DNA of 64,000 nucleotides, taken from assembly GCF_039908645.1 (NCBI RefSeq), contig NZ_CP150917.1:2429501-2493500 (forward strand), in the 5' to 3' direction. Both the position numbers and the translations under genes were made by a program. The notes beneath the pieces were generated by a model, which saw only the letters and a list, made by a program, of their open reading frames with translations, ran no database searches and had not been told where the DNA came from. Source of the DNA: Pseudomonas helvetica (GTDB taxonomy: Bacteria > Pseudomonadota > Gammaproteobacteria > Pseudomonadales > Pseudomonadaceae). This document shows, piece by piece, positions 43,620 through 52,039 of this stretch (the first letter of the stretch is position 1; each line of letters starts with the position of its first letter).

Positions 43620-44885
43620 GGAAGCAATCTATGGTGAATTCAATATCGGATTGTGTGTCCGATTGGTCCCTCGAGGTGAAAGCGTGCTTTTCTCGACAGC
43701 TATCTACGGAATCTCCGAACAAGTCTTCAACCGTGGAGAAATACACCCTCACCACCTGACCCGAGCCGCCCATGAGCCAGATGAGCCAGATGAGCTTTTC
43801 CGATTTCGAATTCGCCGGCAAGCGTAAGCAAACACGCTACGAACGATTCCTTGCCGAGATGGATCAGGTCGTGCTCTGGAGCGGCTTGCTGACGTTGATT
43901 GAGCCGTATTACCCAAAGGCTGGCGGTGGCCGCAAACCGTATCCGTTGGAAACCATGCTGCGTATTCACCTGTTGCAGAGCTGGTTCTCGCTGAGTGACC
44001 CGGCAATGGAGGGAGCACTGTATGAAATCACTCCCATGCGCCAGTTCGCCCATCTGACCTTGAGCGCGCCGATTCCTGAAGACACCATGATCATGAATTT
44101 CCGGCATTTGCTGGAAAAGCATAAGTTGGCGCTGGCGATCCTCGCGGTCATCAATGGTTATTTGCAGGAAAAAGGCCTTTCCCAGCGTCAAGGCACCATC
44201 GTCGATGCCACGATTATCCATGCGCCCAGCTTGACCAAGAACGAAGACGGCAAGCGTGATCCTGAAATGCATCAAACGAAGAAAGGTAATCAATATTTCT
44301 TCGGAGTGAAGGCGCATATCGGCGCTGATGTGGAATCGGGGCTGGTTCATCACGTTCACGGCACGGCGGCGAATGTGGCCGACGTCACCCACGTTGCGCA
44401 GCTGCTGCACGGCGATGGAAACACGGTGTATGCCGACGCGGGGCACACCAGTGTCGAGAAATGTGAGGAGCATGAAAATCGTGAGGTGATCTGGCAGCTC
44501 ACCGCGCGGCGCAGCACCTATTCCAGGCTCAATAAACGCAGCCTGTTCTACAAGGCCAAGCGCAAAATCGAGTATTGCAAAGCCCAGACGCGGGCCAGGG
44601 TTGAGCATCCTTTTCGAGTGATCAAGCGCCAGTTCGGTTATGTGAAAGTGCGCTTTCGTGGACTGATGAAAAACACCGCTCAGCTGACCACGCTGTTCGC
44701 CCTGTCAACCCTGTGGATAGTTCGAAAACAGCTGATGGGTATGGGCGAGTTGCGCATGTAACACGGAGAAATGAACTAAAAAGCCCGACAAGGCGGTGCG
44801 TACGGGACGTTTCGCAGTAAATAGCGCTGAGCGCCACGGGCTTTTCAACTTGCCGAGCGGTTGCGGAAAGTTGAACGGAGCTTCC
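43620..44885 (+). mobile_element. IS5-family insertion sequence (limits approximate)
   Basis: About 1.27 kb around an intact transposase gene. Only short ends (ggaagc ... gcttcc) support the proposed limits; the inverted repeats are imperfect and no clear target duplication was identified. The neighbouring IS5 remnant at 43325 is a different member of the family. Confidence 0.5.
43772..44761 (+). CDS. IS5-family transposase, full length
   Basis: A 329-residue DDE transposase: N-terminal DUF772 region (GGGRKPYPLETMLRIHLLQS, SLSDPAMEGALYE), first Asp in TIVDATIIHAPS, second in VYADAGHTSVEK, and Glu in ARVEHPFRVIKRQFG. All catalytic motifs are present and the frame is intact, so it may be active. 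It lies between the replacement flippase and an AT-rich glycosyltransferase and is a plausible agent of rearrangement in this segment. Confidence 0.92.
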   Translation: MSQMSQMSFSDFEFAGKRKQTRYERFLAEMDQVVLWSGLLTLIEPYYPKAGGGRKPYPLETMLRIHLLQSWFSLSDPAMEGALYEITPMRQFAHLTLSAPIPEDTMIMNFRHLLEKHKLALAILAVINGYLQEKGLSQRQGTIVDATIIHAPSLTKNEDGKRDPEMHQTKKGNQYFFGVKAHIGADVESGLVHHVHGTAANVADVTHVAQLLHGDGNTVYADAGHTSVEKCEEHENREVIWQLTARRSTYSRLNKRSLFYKAKRKIEYCKAQTRARVEHPFRVIKRQFGYVKVRFRGLMKNTAQLTTLFALSTLWIVRKQLMGMGELRM

Positions 44886-44972
44886 CTACAGGCATGCCAG
44901 ATATATATGGGTTCACAAGTTCGTTGAATTATTCTCGTGAGTTTCGATTGCTCAATGAGGGATTTATATCAA

Positions 44973-46031
44973 ATGTCTAATTCTTTAAATTTAGATCGGC
45001 AGGTGTTTGTTGCGCGGGATTGCAGATCTAGTGAGGTTTCAACTCCATCGATTTCGTTTGTTTGTTGTATTGAAAGTGGGCGGCTTGAAAATCAAACTCT
45101 CCTTATGATCAAAACGCTTAGAAAATTTGGCGGTCGGTTGGCAAATTGTACAGTATTTGCAGTAAAGGCACGTGTTGGTGCACCCCTTTCGCGAGCAACG
45201 TTGCGTGCAATGTGCGAGTTAGATGTGACCTACGTCGATGATAGTGCATATAATGTGGCGCCTTGGTTTAACTATTCAAATAAACCGGCGGCGGTATATT
45301 GGGCGCAATGTAATGCAACAACTGATTTAATTTCTTGGCTTGATAGTGATATTTTGATTGCGTCGGAGCCATCGGGGCTGCTGTTAGATTTAGACGTTGA
45401 TTTTGCCGCCCGTGCAGAATATCTTCCACCAGCTATACATGAGGGGGTTGCAAAAGATTGTCCTTATTGGCAGTCGTTGTGCAAGTTGTTAGGCGCCAAT
45501 TTCGATGAGCTTCCATGGATATCACTAGAAAGTCCGGTGGTAAAAGTGCGTGCTTACTTTAATTCGGGTGCATTTGTCTGGCGTAGAAGTAGTTGTTTTG
45601 CTGAAAGCTATTTTTCAGCATTCGAAAAACTACTGAAAAGTAAGCTGGCAAGCAGTTCAGGGTCTGCATGGTATGCCGATCAAGTTGTTATTTCTCCCGT
45701 GCTGGTAAAGAATAATATCAGGTGGCGCCACTTAAGCCTTGTGGAACATCACATGGCTTTTCCTGGGCATATCGTCGGTCCATCAGCGACACCGTCCATG
45801 AAAAGTTCAAATATCATTCATTATTCTGGGTCGCTTTCTGGTGAGTCGGAACCAGCAATGCTGGAACGACTCTTTAATGAAATACCACATGTTCATAAAG
45901 AAGTGTTGGAACACAGGGTAAGCAGTGAAGCTCCCAGGCTAAATATTCTATGGGTCCCGTTACGTGTTTTGAGAAAAATCAGGCTTTGGTATTTCTTGAG
46001 ATCTCTTGATGTTGCTAAAATTGGTGTGTAA
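44973..46031 (+). CDS. GT-A-type glycosyltransferase, unassigned family
   Basis: About 352 residues from ATG 44973, preceded by gaggga (an in-frame ATG at 44952 and GTG at 44937 are alternatives). It has a nucleotide-sugar-transferase style N-terminal half with a DxD motif in ISWLDSDILIASEPSG, and FNSGAFVWRR and WYADQVVISPVL further on, resembling glycosyltransferases that read a donor in a GT-A pocket. No signal or membrane helix. Strikingly AT-rich for this genome, so recently acquired. It probably adds a sugar to the EPS or LPS. Confidence 0.7.
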   Translation: MSNSLNLDRQVFVARDCRSSEVSTPSISFVCCIESGRLENQTLLMIKTLRKFGGRLANCTVFAVKARVGAPLSRATLRAMCELDVTYVDDSAYNVAPWFNYSNKPAAVYWAQCNATTDLISWLDSDILIASEPSGLLLDLDVDFAARAEYLPPAIHEGVAKDCPYWQSLCKLLGANFDELPWISLESPVVKVRAYFNSGAFVWRRSSCFAESYFSAFEKLLKSKLASSSGSAWYADQVVISPVLVKNNIRWRHLSLVEHHMAFPGHIVGPSATPSMKSSNIIHYSGSLSGESEPAMLERLFNEIPHVHKEVLEHRVSSEAPRLNILWVPLRVLRKIRLWYFLRSLDVAKIGV

Positions 46032-46170
46032 CGAAAGTATAACGCGCGTATTCAGCATTTATACGCCCCTGAGTGCGTATTCGTTGGGTGTAACTCAATT
46101 TCTGCTCGGTAACAATGGCTCCGTTACGCTGCAAAATTCGCGTTACAGCATTCGAAAATCTTGTCGTTTC

Positions 46171-46548
46171 TCAGTAAATTTTCCGGAGGTTGGTCAGAGT
46201 GTTGACGTCGGACGAGCGGTCATGAGAGTCGGTGTAGACCTGACCGCTTTCGACTTCAAGCAGGCATACCACGACCTCGTTTTTGTCATAGCCAAGGGAA
46301 ATGCCACGCAGAAGTTCCATGCGCCAGCTCGGGCCACGATTTATCCAGCCCGGCGTAGACACCTGTACTTCAGTCACTTGGAAGTCTTCACATTGCGCGG
46401 ACAGAAGCTCATTCAATCTGACCTCGTCATTGACCATCTCCGCCAAGTCTATCAAACGACCTTCAAGGCGCTGTTTGATGCTCACGTGATACCAGTGCGT
46501 TGTGAGCGACCCATAAACCACACATGGCAAAAAACCGATGTGGGCATT
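46171..46548 (-). pseudogene. unrecognised open frame, possibly a truncated gene
   Basis: A leftward open frame (PNYLVLNAHIGFLPCVVYGS ... TLTNLRKIY) continues from the region overlapping the IS66 fragment to a stop at 46171. It has plausible composition but no start of its own and no family match that I recognise. The opposite strand is also open here, so coding is uncertain. Confidence 0.3.
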
Positions 46549-46723
46549 TAGCACGAGATAGTTGGGGAACAGTTCCACGGCAGCAAGGCTTCGAAGTCTT
46601 CTACCGAAGTAGCTTGCGGTAGGCATTCCAGTACGTGGTGCAGCCACGTATAGGGCTCTTGGCCGTTGGCTTTGGCAGTTTCGACCAAGCTATAGATCTG
46701 CGCGCTGGCTGTCGCGCCCTTGG
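46548..46723 (-). pseudogene. IS66-family transposase (TnpC) C-terminal fragment
   Basis: Leftward frame: ATASAQIYSLVETAKANGQE, PYTWLHHVLECLPQATSVED, FEALLPWN, stop at 46548. This is the conserved IS66 transposase tail (ETAKANG-x-EPY ... LPWN). Only the tail remains; it abuts the group II intron fragment on its 5' side. Confidence 0.85.
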
Positions 46724-46930
46724 GCCCGTCAGAAATACAAACCGCTGGCGGGGCACAAGTGCCGCAGTGTTGATTGGCTTAACCGAATAAAGAAAGCCTG
46801 CCCATCGTTGTTTGTGCACTGGCATGTCTTTGGAAATGAGGCTCGACTGGGTAACGGGAGCCGTATGGGTTGAGAGACTCACGTACGGTTCTGCGAGAGG
46901 CTGAAGGTGAAATTCCTTCGGCCTACTTAC
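46724..46930 (+). mobile_element. 3' end of a bacterial group II intron
   Basis: 46724-46873 encodes the last residues of an intron reverse transcriptase/maturase (ARQKYKPLAGHKCRSVDWLN, ACPSLFVHWH). Then a typical domain V hairpin (gagccgtatg ... cacgtacggttc, 46858-46891) and domain VI (46899-46930) with a tac-ttac end. Domains I-IV and most of the ORF are missing, so it cannot splice by itself. The 3' splice site falls in an IS630 transposase gene just before its EKSQ motif. Confidence 0.85.
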
Positions 46931-47274
46931 CATGAGAAAAGCCAGGTTCAAGCCTTGGAACGCTCGCAGCCTGGTCTGCCTCTTGGTATCGGGCATATCC
47001 GTACGCAATCGCATGACTATATCCGCCACGGCACGGTCACCTTGTTCACTGCGCTGGATTATCTTCAAGGACGCTTGATCAGCTGCATCGAGCGTCAACA
47101 TGCCTGCGTGACGGTAGTTTCAGCTCGGTTCGCGAACTGGAAAGCTCGATCACCACGTTCCTGGCACTGCGAAATGCACAGCCGACTCGCTACGTCTGGA
47201 ATGCGAAGGGCGAAGATATCTTGAACAAGATACAGCGAGCCCGTGAGGCAATGGCTTTACGAGCTAATGGGTAA
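46931..47274 (+). pseudogene. IS630-family transposase, interrupted and internally deleted
   Basis: After the intron end, EKSQVQALERSQPGLPLGIG, SHDYIRHGTVTLFTALDYLQ is the first DDE region of IS630. Near 47105-47110 the frame changes and the text jumps to the C-terminus (DGSFSSVRELESSITTFLAL, NAKGEDILNKIQRAREA) ending at 47274. The middle domain with the second Asp is gone. The 5' part was separated by the intron and then lost. Confidence 0.82.
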
Positions 47275-47296
47275 GTTATTTTCAAAACAGCACACT

Positions 47297-47990
47297 AGGG
47301 CAAAAACGATGCCAGCTAAAACTAGAATGACGATTAACGCGCGAAAGTGCTCAGGCATGGATTCTTGAACCCATGGATTGGTGAGCAACGGCTAGTGAGA
47401 TGACCAATTGTAGCTATAGTAACGTGCGTACCATTTGAGTTTGGGGTTGATGTCATGCCTCCAATTGATTTATCGCCATCGTTGAGCCTTCGCAGGCGAG
47501 CGATATCTGCTGGGGCATGGAATCTGGGGGCGCTTGTAACGTCTCAAGCCATTCGCTTGGGCGGCAACCTGGTAATGGCCCGTCTGCTGATGCCGGAAAT
47601 TTTCGGCGTAATGATCATCGCCACCACCGTTTCGGTGGTTCTGCACTTGCTTTCCGATGTCGGTTTGCGCCAGAACATTATCCAGAGCCCGCGTGGCGAC
47701 GATCCAGTGTTTCTCAATACCGCCTGGACAGTGCAGATCCTGCGTGGCGTTGTCCTTTTTGCTTCGACACTTCTAATCGCGGGCTTCACCTGGTTTGCGC
47801 AAGTCATCAATTTGTGGTCGGCCAATTCCACCTATGCTGCACCGGAGTTGCCGCTGGTGTTGGCCTTTACCGGTTTTACCGCGATCATCTTTGGGTTCCA
47901 GTCGACTAAAATCGACTTGGCAGTTCGCGCGTTTCAGCAAAAGAAAGTGGTGCTCGCCGAGTTTGCGTCCCAGCTTGCCGGCCTGCTGGT
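47297..47990. repeat. 694-bp direct repeat, copy B
   Basis: Second copy of 39641-40334 (offset 7656 bp). It begins abruptly after the IS630 debris with the truncated start of the polymerase gene, then the divergent promoter gap and the flippase 5' part. This copy continues into the downstream glycosyltransferase genes and therefore probably marks the original right-hand part of the locus. Confidence 0.95.
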
Positions 47991-48327
47991 GATGCTGGGC
48001 GCCGGTTACTTCACCAGGTCTATCTGGTCGCTGGTGGTTGCAGGTCTGGTCGCCGCGATGGTCAGCACTCTACTGGGTCATTTCTGGTTTGAGGGACCGC
48101 CTAACCGTCTACAGTGGGACCGCTCTGCGCTCAAAGAGTTAATCGTCTTTGGCCATTGGATACTATTGTCTTCGGCAGTGGGAGTACTGGCCATGAATGG
48201 TGATCGCATCATTCGCGTTGTTTCGTTATGGGTGCTGCTGCCCCTGCTGCTGGCGCTTGGCGTAGTGGTTGGGGCGCTTGTGGCAATGAGAGTTCAACAC
48301 TTTTTTTGGGAGCAACCTAATGATTAG
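47455..48327 (+). pseudogene. flippase (Wzx) gene with two in-frame internal deletions
   Basis: Residues 1-251 align with the intact paralogue at 41887-43257 up to VGVLAMNGDR, then jump to IIRVVSLWVLLPLLLALG and again to VVVGALVAMRV. Compared with the paralogue about 130 and 45 residues are missing, both in frame, leaving 290 of ~456 residues. Several transmembrane helices are lost, so flippase activity is unlikely. Translation still runs to the next gene, which overlaps it by 8 bases, preserving coupling and expression of the glycosyltransferases. Confidence 0.88.
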
Positions 48328-49276
48328 TGCTCCTCTTGATGTGCTGGTAGTTAACTACAATACAGCGACTCTGCTGCAGCCCATGTTTAACGCGTTGCGC
48401 GAGTCAAATAGTGCGGATCGAACGCGCTACTTAGTGGTGGACAATGCCTCTGTCGATAACTCGCTAGAGTGCCTGGCAACGGTTTGCCCAGAGGCATTGC
48501 TGCTGGCCAATGAAAATAATGTTGGCTTTGGTCGTGCCAACAATCAATTGGTTGAGCACCTGCAGGGCGAGTACGCGTTGCTCCTCAATACCGATGCATT
48601 CGTTGCTGCTGATACCCTGAACAAGACCCTCGATTACATGGCGGCTCACCCTGATTGCGGAGTCCTTGGCGTTCGGCTGGTTGGGCGAGAGGGTGATTTG
48701 CAGCCCTCCTGTCGCTATTTTCCGACGCCGTTGAATGTCTTCCTCTCGCGTACAGGGCTTGAGCGCTTTTTCCCTGTGGTGAAGAGGGTCGACGACATGG
48801 ACTGGGATCATGCCTCGGTCCGTGAGTGCGACTGGGTGCCCGGCTGCTATTACTTGATCCGCCGTGAAGTCATCGATCAGGTTGGTTTGTTCGACCCGCG
48901 CTACTTTCTTTACTACGAGGAGGTCGATCACTGCAAACGCGTTAAACAGGCCGGTTGGAAGGTGGTTTATTACCCGCATACCACGGTGGTGCATATCGGC
49001 GGTGAAAGTGCCAAATCGGTTGTCGAGCTCAATGTGGTCAGTCGACAGATACCCAGGTTACAAATCGAAAGCGAGCTTTTGTACTTTCGCAAGCACCACG
49101 GTCTACTGGGTTTGGCCTCTCATATGTTACTGGTGAGCCTGGGTGATCTGATTCTGGCGCTCAAGGCTCTATTGAAAGGCCGCGGCCGGGCCGCCATAGG
49201 GGCATGTTGGCAGCATGCTCGTGATACTTGGGCGTTGCTGCGCGATACCCACTTTGCTAGCCGACCAACACGGTAG
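48320..49276 (+). CDS. GT2 glycosyltransferase (rhamnosyltransferase-like)
   Basis: A 318-residue family 2 enzyme: VLVVNYNTATLLQPMF, VVDNASVDNS, ENNVGFGRANNQL and LLLNTDAFV with the metal-binding acidic residue, then DWVPGCYYLIRREV and FYYEEVD-like LYYEEVDHCKRVKQAGW. This pattern matches WbbL-type rhamnosyltransferases. It adds one sugar of the EPS repeat unit at the cytosolic face. Its ATG overlaps the end of the deleted flippase gene. Confidence 0.92.
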   Translation: MISAPLDVLVVNYNTATLLQPMFNALRESNSADRTRYLVVDNASVDNSLECLATVCPEALLLANENNVGFGRANNQLVEHLQGEYALLLNTDAFVAADTLNKTLDYMAAHPDCGVLGVRLVGREGDLQPSCRYFPTPLNVFLSRTGLERFFPVVKRVDDMDWDHASVRECDWVPGCYYLIRREVIDQVGLFDPRYFLYYEEVDHCKRVKQAGWKVVYYPHTTVVHIGGESAKSVVELNVVSRQIPRLQIESELLYFRKHHGLLGLASHMLLVSLGDLILALKALLKGRGRAAIGACWQHARDTWALLRDTHFASRPTR

Positions 49277-49285
49277 GTCAACCTT

Positions 49286-49810
49286 ATGTTCGAAAATATA
49301 CGTGCGGACTTGCGTGCATACGCTGGTGATTGGGCTGCTCAGGGGTTCTGGGTGATGCTGGTTTATCGCTTTGGGCGCTGGCGCTACGGAGTGCGCCCGG
49401 CATTCTTGCGTAAGTTGTTCTCCTTTATATACAAAGTGCTCTTCAAATTGGTGCAGATCGTGACGGGTATCGAGCTGCCGTGTGAGGTGGTGATTGGGCG
49501 CAACTTCGTCATCGATCATTTCGGCGGAATCGTGATCAGTGGTTATGCTCAGTTCGGCGATGATTGCCGTATCCGCAATGGCGTGGTCGTGGGGCTCAAG
49601 AATGTGGATGAGCCGATTGCCCCGGTGATGGGTAACAACGTTGATATCGGTGCCGGGGCCAAGGTGCTGGGCAATATCCGCATTGGTAACAACGTCGTGA
49701 TTGGTGCCAATGCCGTGGTGCTGACAGATGTACCGGACGACTCGGTGGCAGTGGGCGTGCCTGCGACTATCAAGAAAAGGCAGCGCGCAGAAGCAAGGGA
49801 ATGCTTATGA
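49286..49810 (+). CDS. serine acetyltransferase-like hexapeptide O-acetyltransferase
   Basis: A 174-residue protein with a helical N-terminal part and a left-handed beta-helix of hexapeptide repeats (IGRNFVIDHFGGIVISG, IGAGAKVLGNIRIGNNVVIG, ANAVVLTDVPDDSVAVGVPA), as in CysE. In EPS loci such proteins usually O-acetylate the polymer precursor and do not make cysteine. It starts 9 bp after the GT2 gene; a 15-codon frame overlaps its stop (49807-49854). Confidence 0.9.
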   Translation: MFENIRADLRAYAGDWAAQGFWVMLVYRFGRWRYGVRPAFLRKLFSFIYKVLFKLVQIVTGIELPCEVVIGRNFVIDHFGGIVISGYAQFGDDCRIRNGVVVGLKNVDEPIAPVMGNNVDIGAGAKVLGNIRIGNNVVIGANAVVLTDVPDDSVAVGVPATIKKRQRAEARECL

Positions 49811-49859
49811 ACCCTCCGGTGGACGATATCGAGCAGTTTTACATCGCTGAGTGAACTCA

Positions 49860-50837
49860 ATGGCTACTGGTATCGGTGTCGTTGTTATCGGTCGCAATGA
49901 AGGCCTGCGGCTTGAGCGTTGCCTGGCTTCGCTGGGCGGTGCGGCGCAGAAGGTTATTTATGTCGACTCTGGATCAACGGATGGTTCAGTCCAGATGGCA
50001 CGGCGGCTTGGGGTCGAGGTGGTTGAGTTGGATATGTCGATTCCCTTTACGGCTGCACGTGCGCGCAATGAAGGATTTGCCTGCGTGCAACGTTTATTGC
50101 CGGCGATGTGTTATGTACAGTTTGTCGATGGTGATTGCGAGGTTGTCGGTGGCTGGCTACCCCGGGCGCAGGCCTTTCTTGATGCTCAGCCTGAGGTTGC
50201 GGTGGTCTGTGGACGGCGCCGTGAACGTTTTCCACAGCGTTCGATTTACAACTTGTTGTGTGATCTTGAATGGGATACCCCGATAGGTGAGGCCAAGGCG
50301 TGTGGTGGCGATGCGCTGATACGGGCTGAAGCGTTCGCCGCAGTGTCTGGTTTTCGAGCGGATCTTATTGCCGGGGAAGAGCCTGAGTTGTGTGTACGTC
50401 TGCGTGCGAATGGATGGAAAGTCTGGCGCCTGGCTGACGAAATGACCTTGCACGATGCGGCCATGACCCGCTTCGGCCAATGGTGGCGGCGTACCCTGCG
50501 TGGTGGCTATGCCTTTGCCGAGGGCGCATTTTTGCATGGGGCCGCACCGGAGCAACATTGGCAGCGTGAGTCGCGCCGGGCCTGGCTTTGGGGCTTGGGT
50601 GTCCCGCTGGCGACTATGATCGCGAGTTTGGTGTTGGGATGGTTTGGGCTGCTTCTGCTGCTGGTCTATCCACTGCAGGTGGTGCGCTTGGCTCGCCGGG
50701 GCGATAGATCAGCGCGCGAAAACTGGCTGCAGGCCTTCTTTCTGGTGCTGAGCAAATTTCCCGAGATGCTCGGGCAAGTCAAGTTTCTGTTGCACAGATT
50801 GGGCGCCGGCAAGACGGCGTTGATCGAATACAAGTGA
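49860..50837 (+). CDS. GT2 glycosyltransferase with C-terminal membrane segment
   Basis: About 325 residues from ATG 49860 (gagtga upstream; an in-frame GTG at 49851 is possible). VVVIGRNEGLRLERCLASL, YVDSGSTDGSVQMA and VQFVDGDCEV give a GT-A fold with a D-G-D metal site. Two hydrophobic segments near residues 235-265 anchor it to the inner membrane. It resembles glycosyltransferases that extend lipid-linked EPS units. It is separated from the acetyltransferase by the 15-codon frame MNPPVDDIEQFYIAE, which may be a coupling leader or a gene relic. Confidence 0.88.
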   Translation: MATGIGVVVIGRNEGLRLERCLASLGGAAQKVIYVDSGSTDGSVQMARRLGVEVVELDMSIPFTAARARNEGFACVQRLLPAMCYVQFVDGDCEVVGGWLPRAQAFLDAQPEVAVVCGRRRERFPQRSIYNLLCDLEWDTPIGEAKACGGDALIRAEAFAAVSGFRADLIAGEEPELCVRLRANGWKVWRLADEMTLHDAAMTRFGQWWRRTLRGGYAFAEGAFLHGAAPEQHWQRESRRAWLWGLGVPLATMIASLVLGWFGLLLLLVYPLQVVRLARRGDRSARENWLQAFFLVLSKFPEMLGQVKFLLHRLGAGKTALIEYK

Positions 50838-50844
50838 GACGGCT

Positions 50845-51792
50845 ATGAATGATTGGCTGATACTAAAAAGCGTGTTTTCTTTACATGCAGGGTATTCCTT
50901 CAGGGCGTTGAAAAATAAGCTTGTATTACTGATTTTAGTTGGAAAAAACTGGTCCGAGCTAAAGTTGTTTTTGTGGCGTATGTCGAATGCCCTGGGCAAG
51001 ACCGGTTTTGAGAAGTTGGGAGGTGATTGTGTCGGTGTTGTTCATTGGCCGTACATCAGTCGATGCTGGAGACCTCAGGATAGACTTGGTGTCTTGGCCT
51101 CGCATTACGAAGTCGTCACAAAAAGCTGTCCGCAGCTATTACTTCTGGGACGAAATGACAGCTTGATGTTGAGTGACTTGTCGGGGTGCTCTGTTGGTTG
51201 TTCCTTGGTTCTGGATCGTCCGGTATGGTTTATGCGTGAAGGGGAGTTAGTGCTGAATTTGTTTCAGGGTGATTTGCGTATTGCATCAATAGCGTTCACC
51301 TTGTGTCGCACGGAAGTTGAGTTATGTATTTTTATCGGTGCCGTTCAAGGGATACACAAAGGCGTAGAGAGTGATAGGTCTTTGGACATTTATAGAGCAC
51401 TGACAAAAGATTTCGAAGGCCTTCGCCCAAGAAGTCTTCTGATCGAAGCTATTAAGTATATTGCAAGCAGTGTTGGTGTTGAAAAGATTTATGCGATAGG
51501 GGATGGATATCGTCATCATCGTCATCCATATTTTGGGGCTGAAAAAGCTCAAGACCTGGCGGCTGATTATGATGCCATATGGTTGGAACATGGAGCGATT
51601 CCGTCAGAGCGCGAAGACTTTTTTGAAATCCCCATGGTATTGTCCAAAAAATCGCTTGATTGTATTCCTTCAAAAAAACGTGCCATGTACCGCAGACGTT
51701 ATGAGCTTCTAGATGATATTTTTTCAAGGATAGATAGTGTGTTAATGGGCCGTTGTGCAACTAACACAAGCGCTCATCAGGTCGATATTTGA
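50845..51792 (+). CDS. VirK/YbjX-family protein (DUF535)
   Basis: A 315-residue protein matching the VirK/YbjX pattern: IAFTLCRTEVELCIFIGAVQ then GIHKG, TKDFEGLRPRSLLIEAIKYI, VEKIYAIGDGYRHHRHPYFG, and DAIWLEHG. The family is linked in enterobacteria to virulence and resistance to antimicrobial peptides, by an unknown mechanism. It is AT-richer than the flanking glycosyltransferase genes and lies between GT2 and GT4 genes, where such a gene is not expected. Start 7 bp after the GT2 stop. It may modify an acylated or sugar lipid precursor (speculation). Confidence 0.82.
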   Translation: MNDWLILKSVFSLHAGYSFRALKNKLVLLILVGKNWSELKLFLWRMSNALGKTGFEKLGGDCVGVVHWPYISRCWRPQDRLGVLASHYEVVTKSCPQLLLLGRNDSLMLSDLSGCSVGCSLVLDRPVWFMREGELVLNLFQGDLRIASIAFTLCRTEVELCIFIGAVQGIHKGVESDRSLDIYRALTKDFEGLRPRSLLIEAIKYIASSVGVEKIYAIGDGYRHHRHPYFGAEKAQDLAADYDAIWLEHGAIPSEREDFFEIPMVLSKKSLDCIPSKKRAMYRRRYELLDDIFSRIDSVLMGRCATNTSAHQVDI

Positions 51793-52039
51793 CTGTCGGG
51801 CCTAGCAGCATGAAACTGCAGTAGTCACTCTTGGTTAGTTAGCGGGCGACACTGTTTCAACTATTGGTTTCGACGTGTATATAAGGTGCCGGAGCAAAAA
51901 AATCCAGGTGGGGTATTGCTCGGAAAAAATGCAAGGATCGGAATAAACCCCGTGGTGCTTGTTGACGTTCTTGATAATTGTACTACTGTAAAACTATCTG
52001 TAGTAATAGTTCACCGCAACGACATCTAAGCTGGTTCCT

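Noticed and set aside
46006..46551. 181-codon rightward frame after the AT-rich glycosyltransferase
   Set aside because: No domain or ribosome site; both strands are open here because the region is debris. Part of it is the complement of the IS66 tail.
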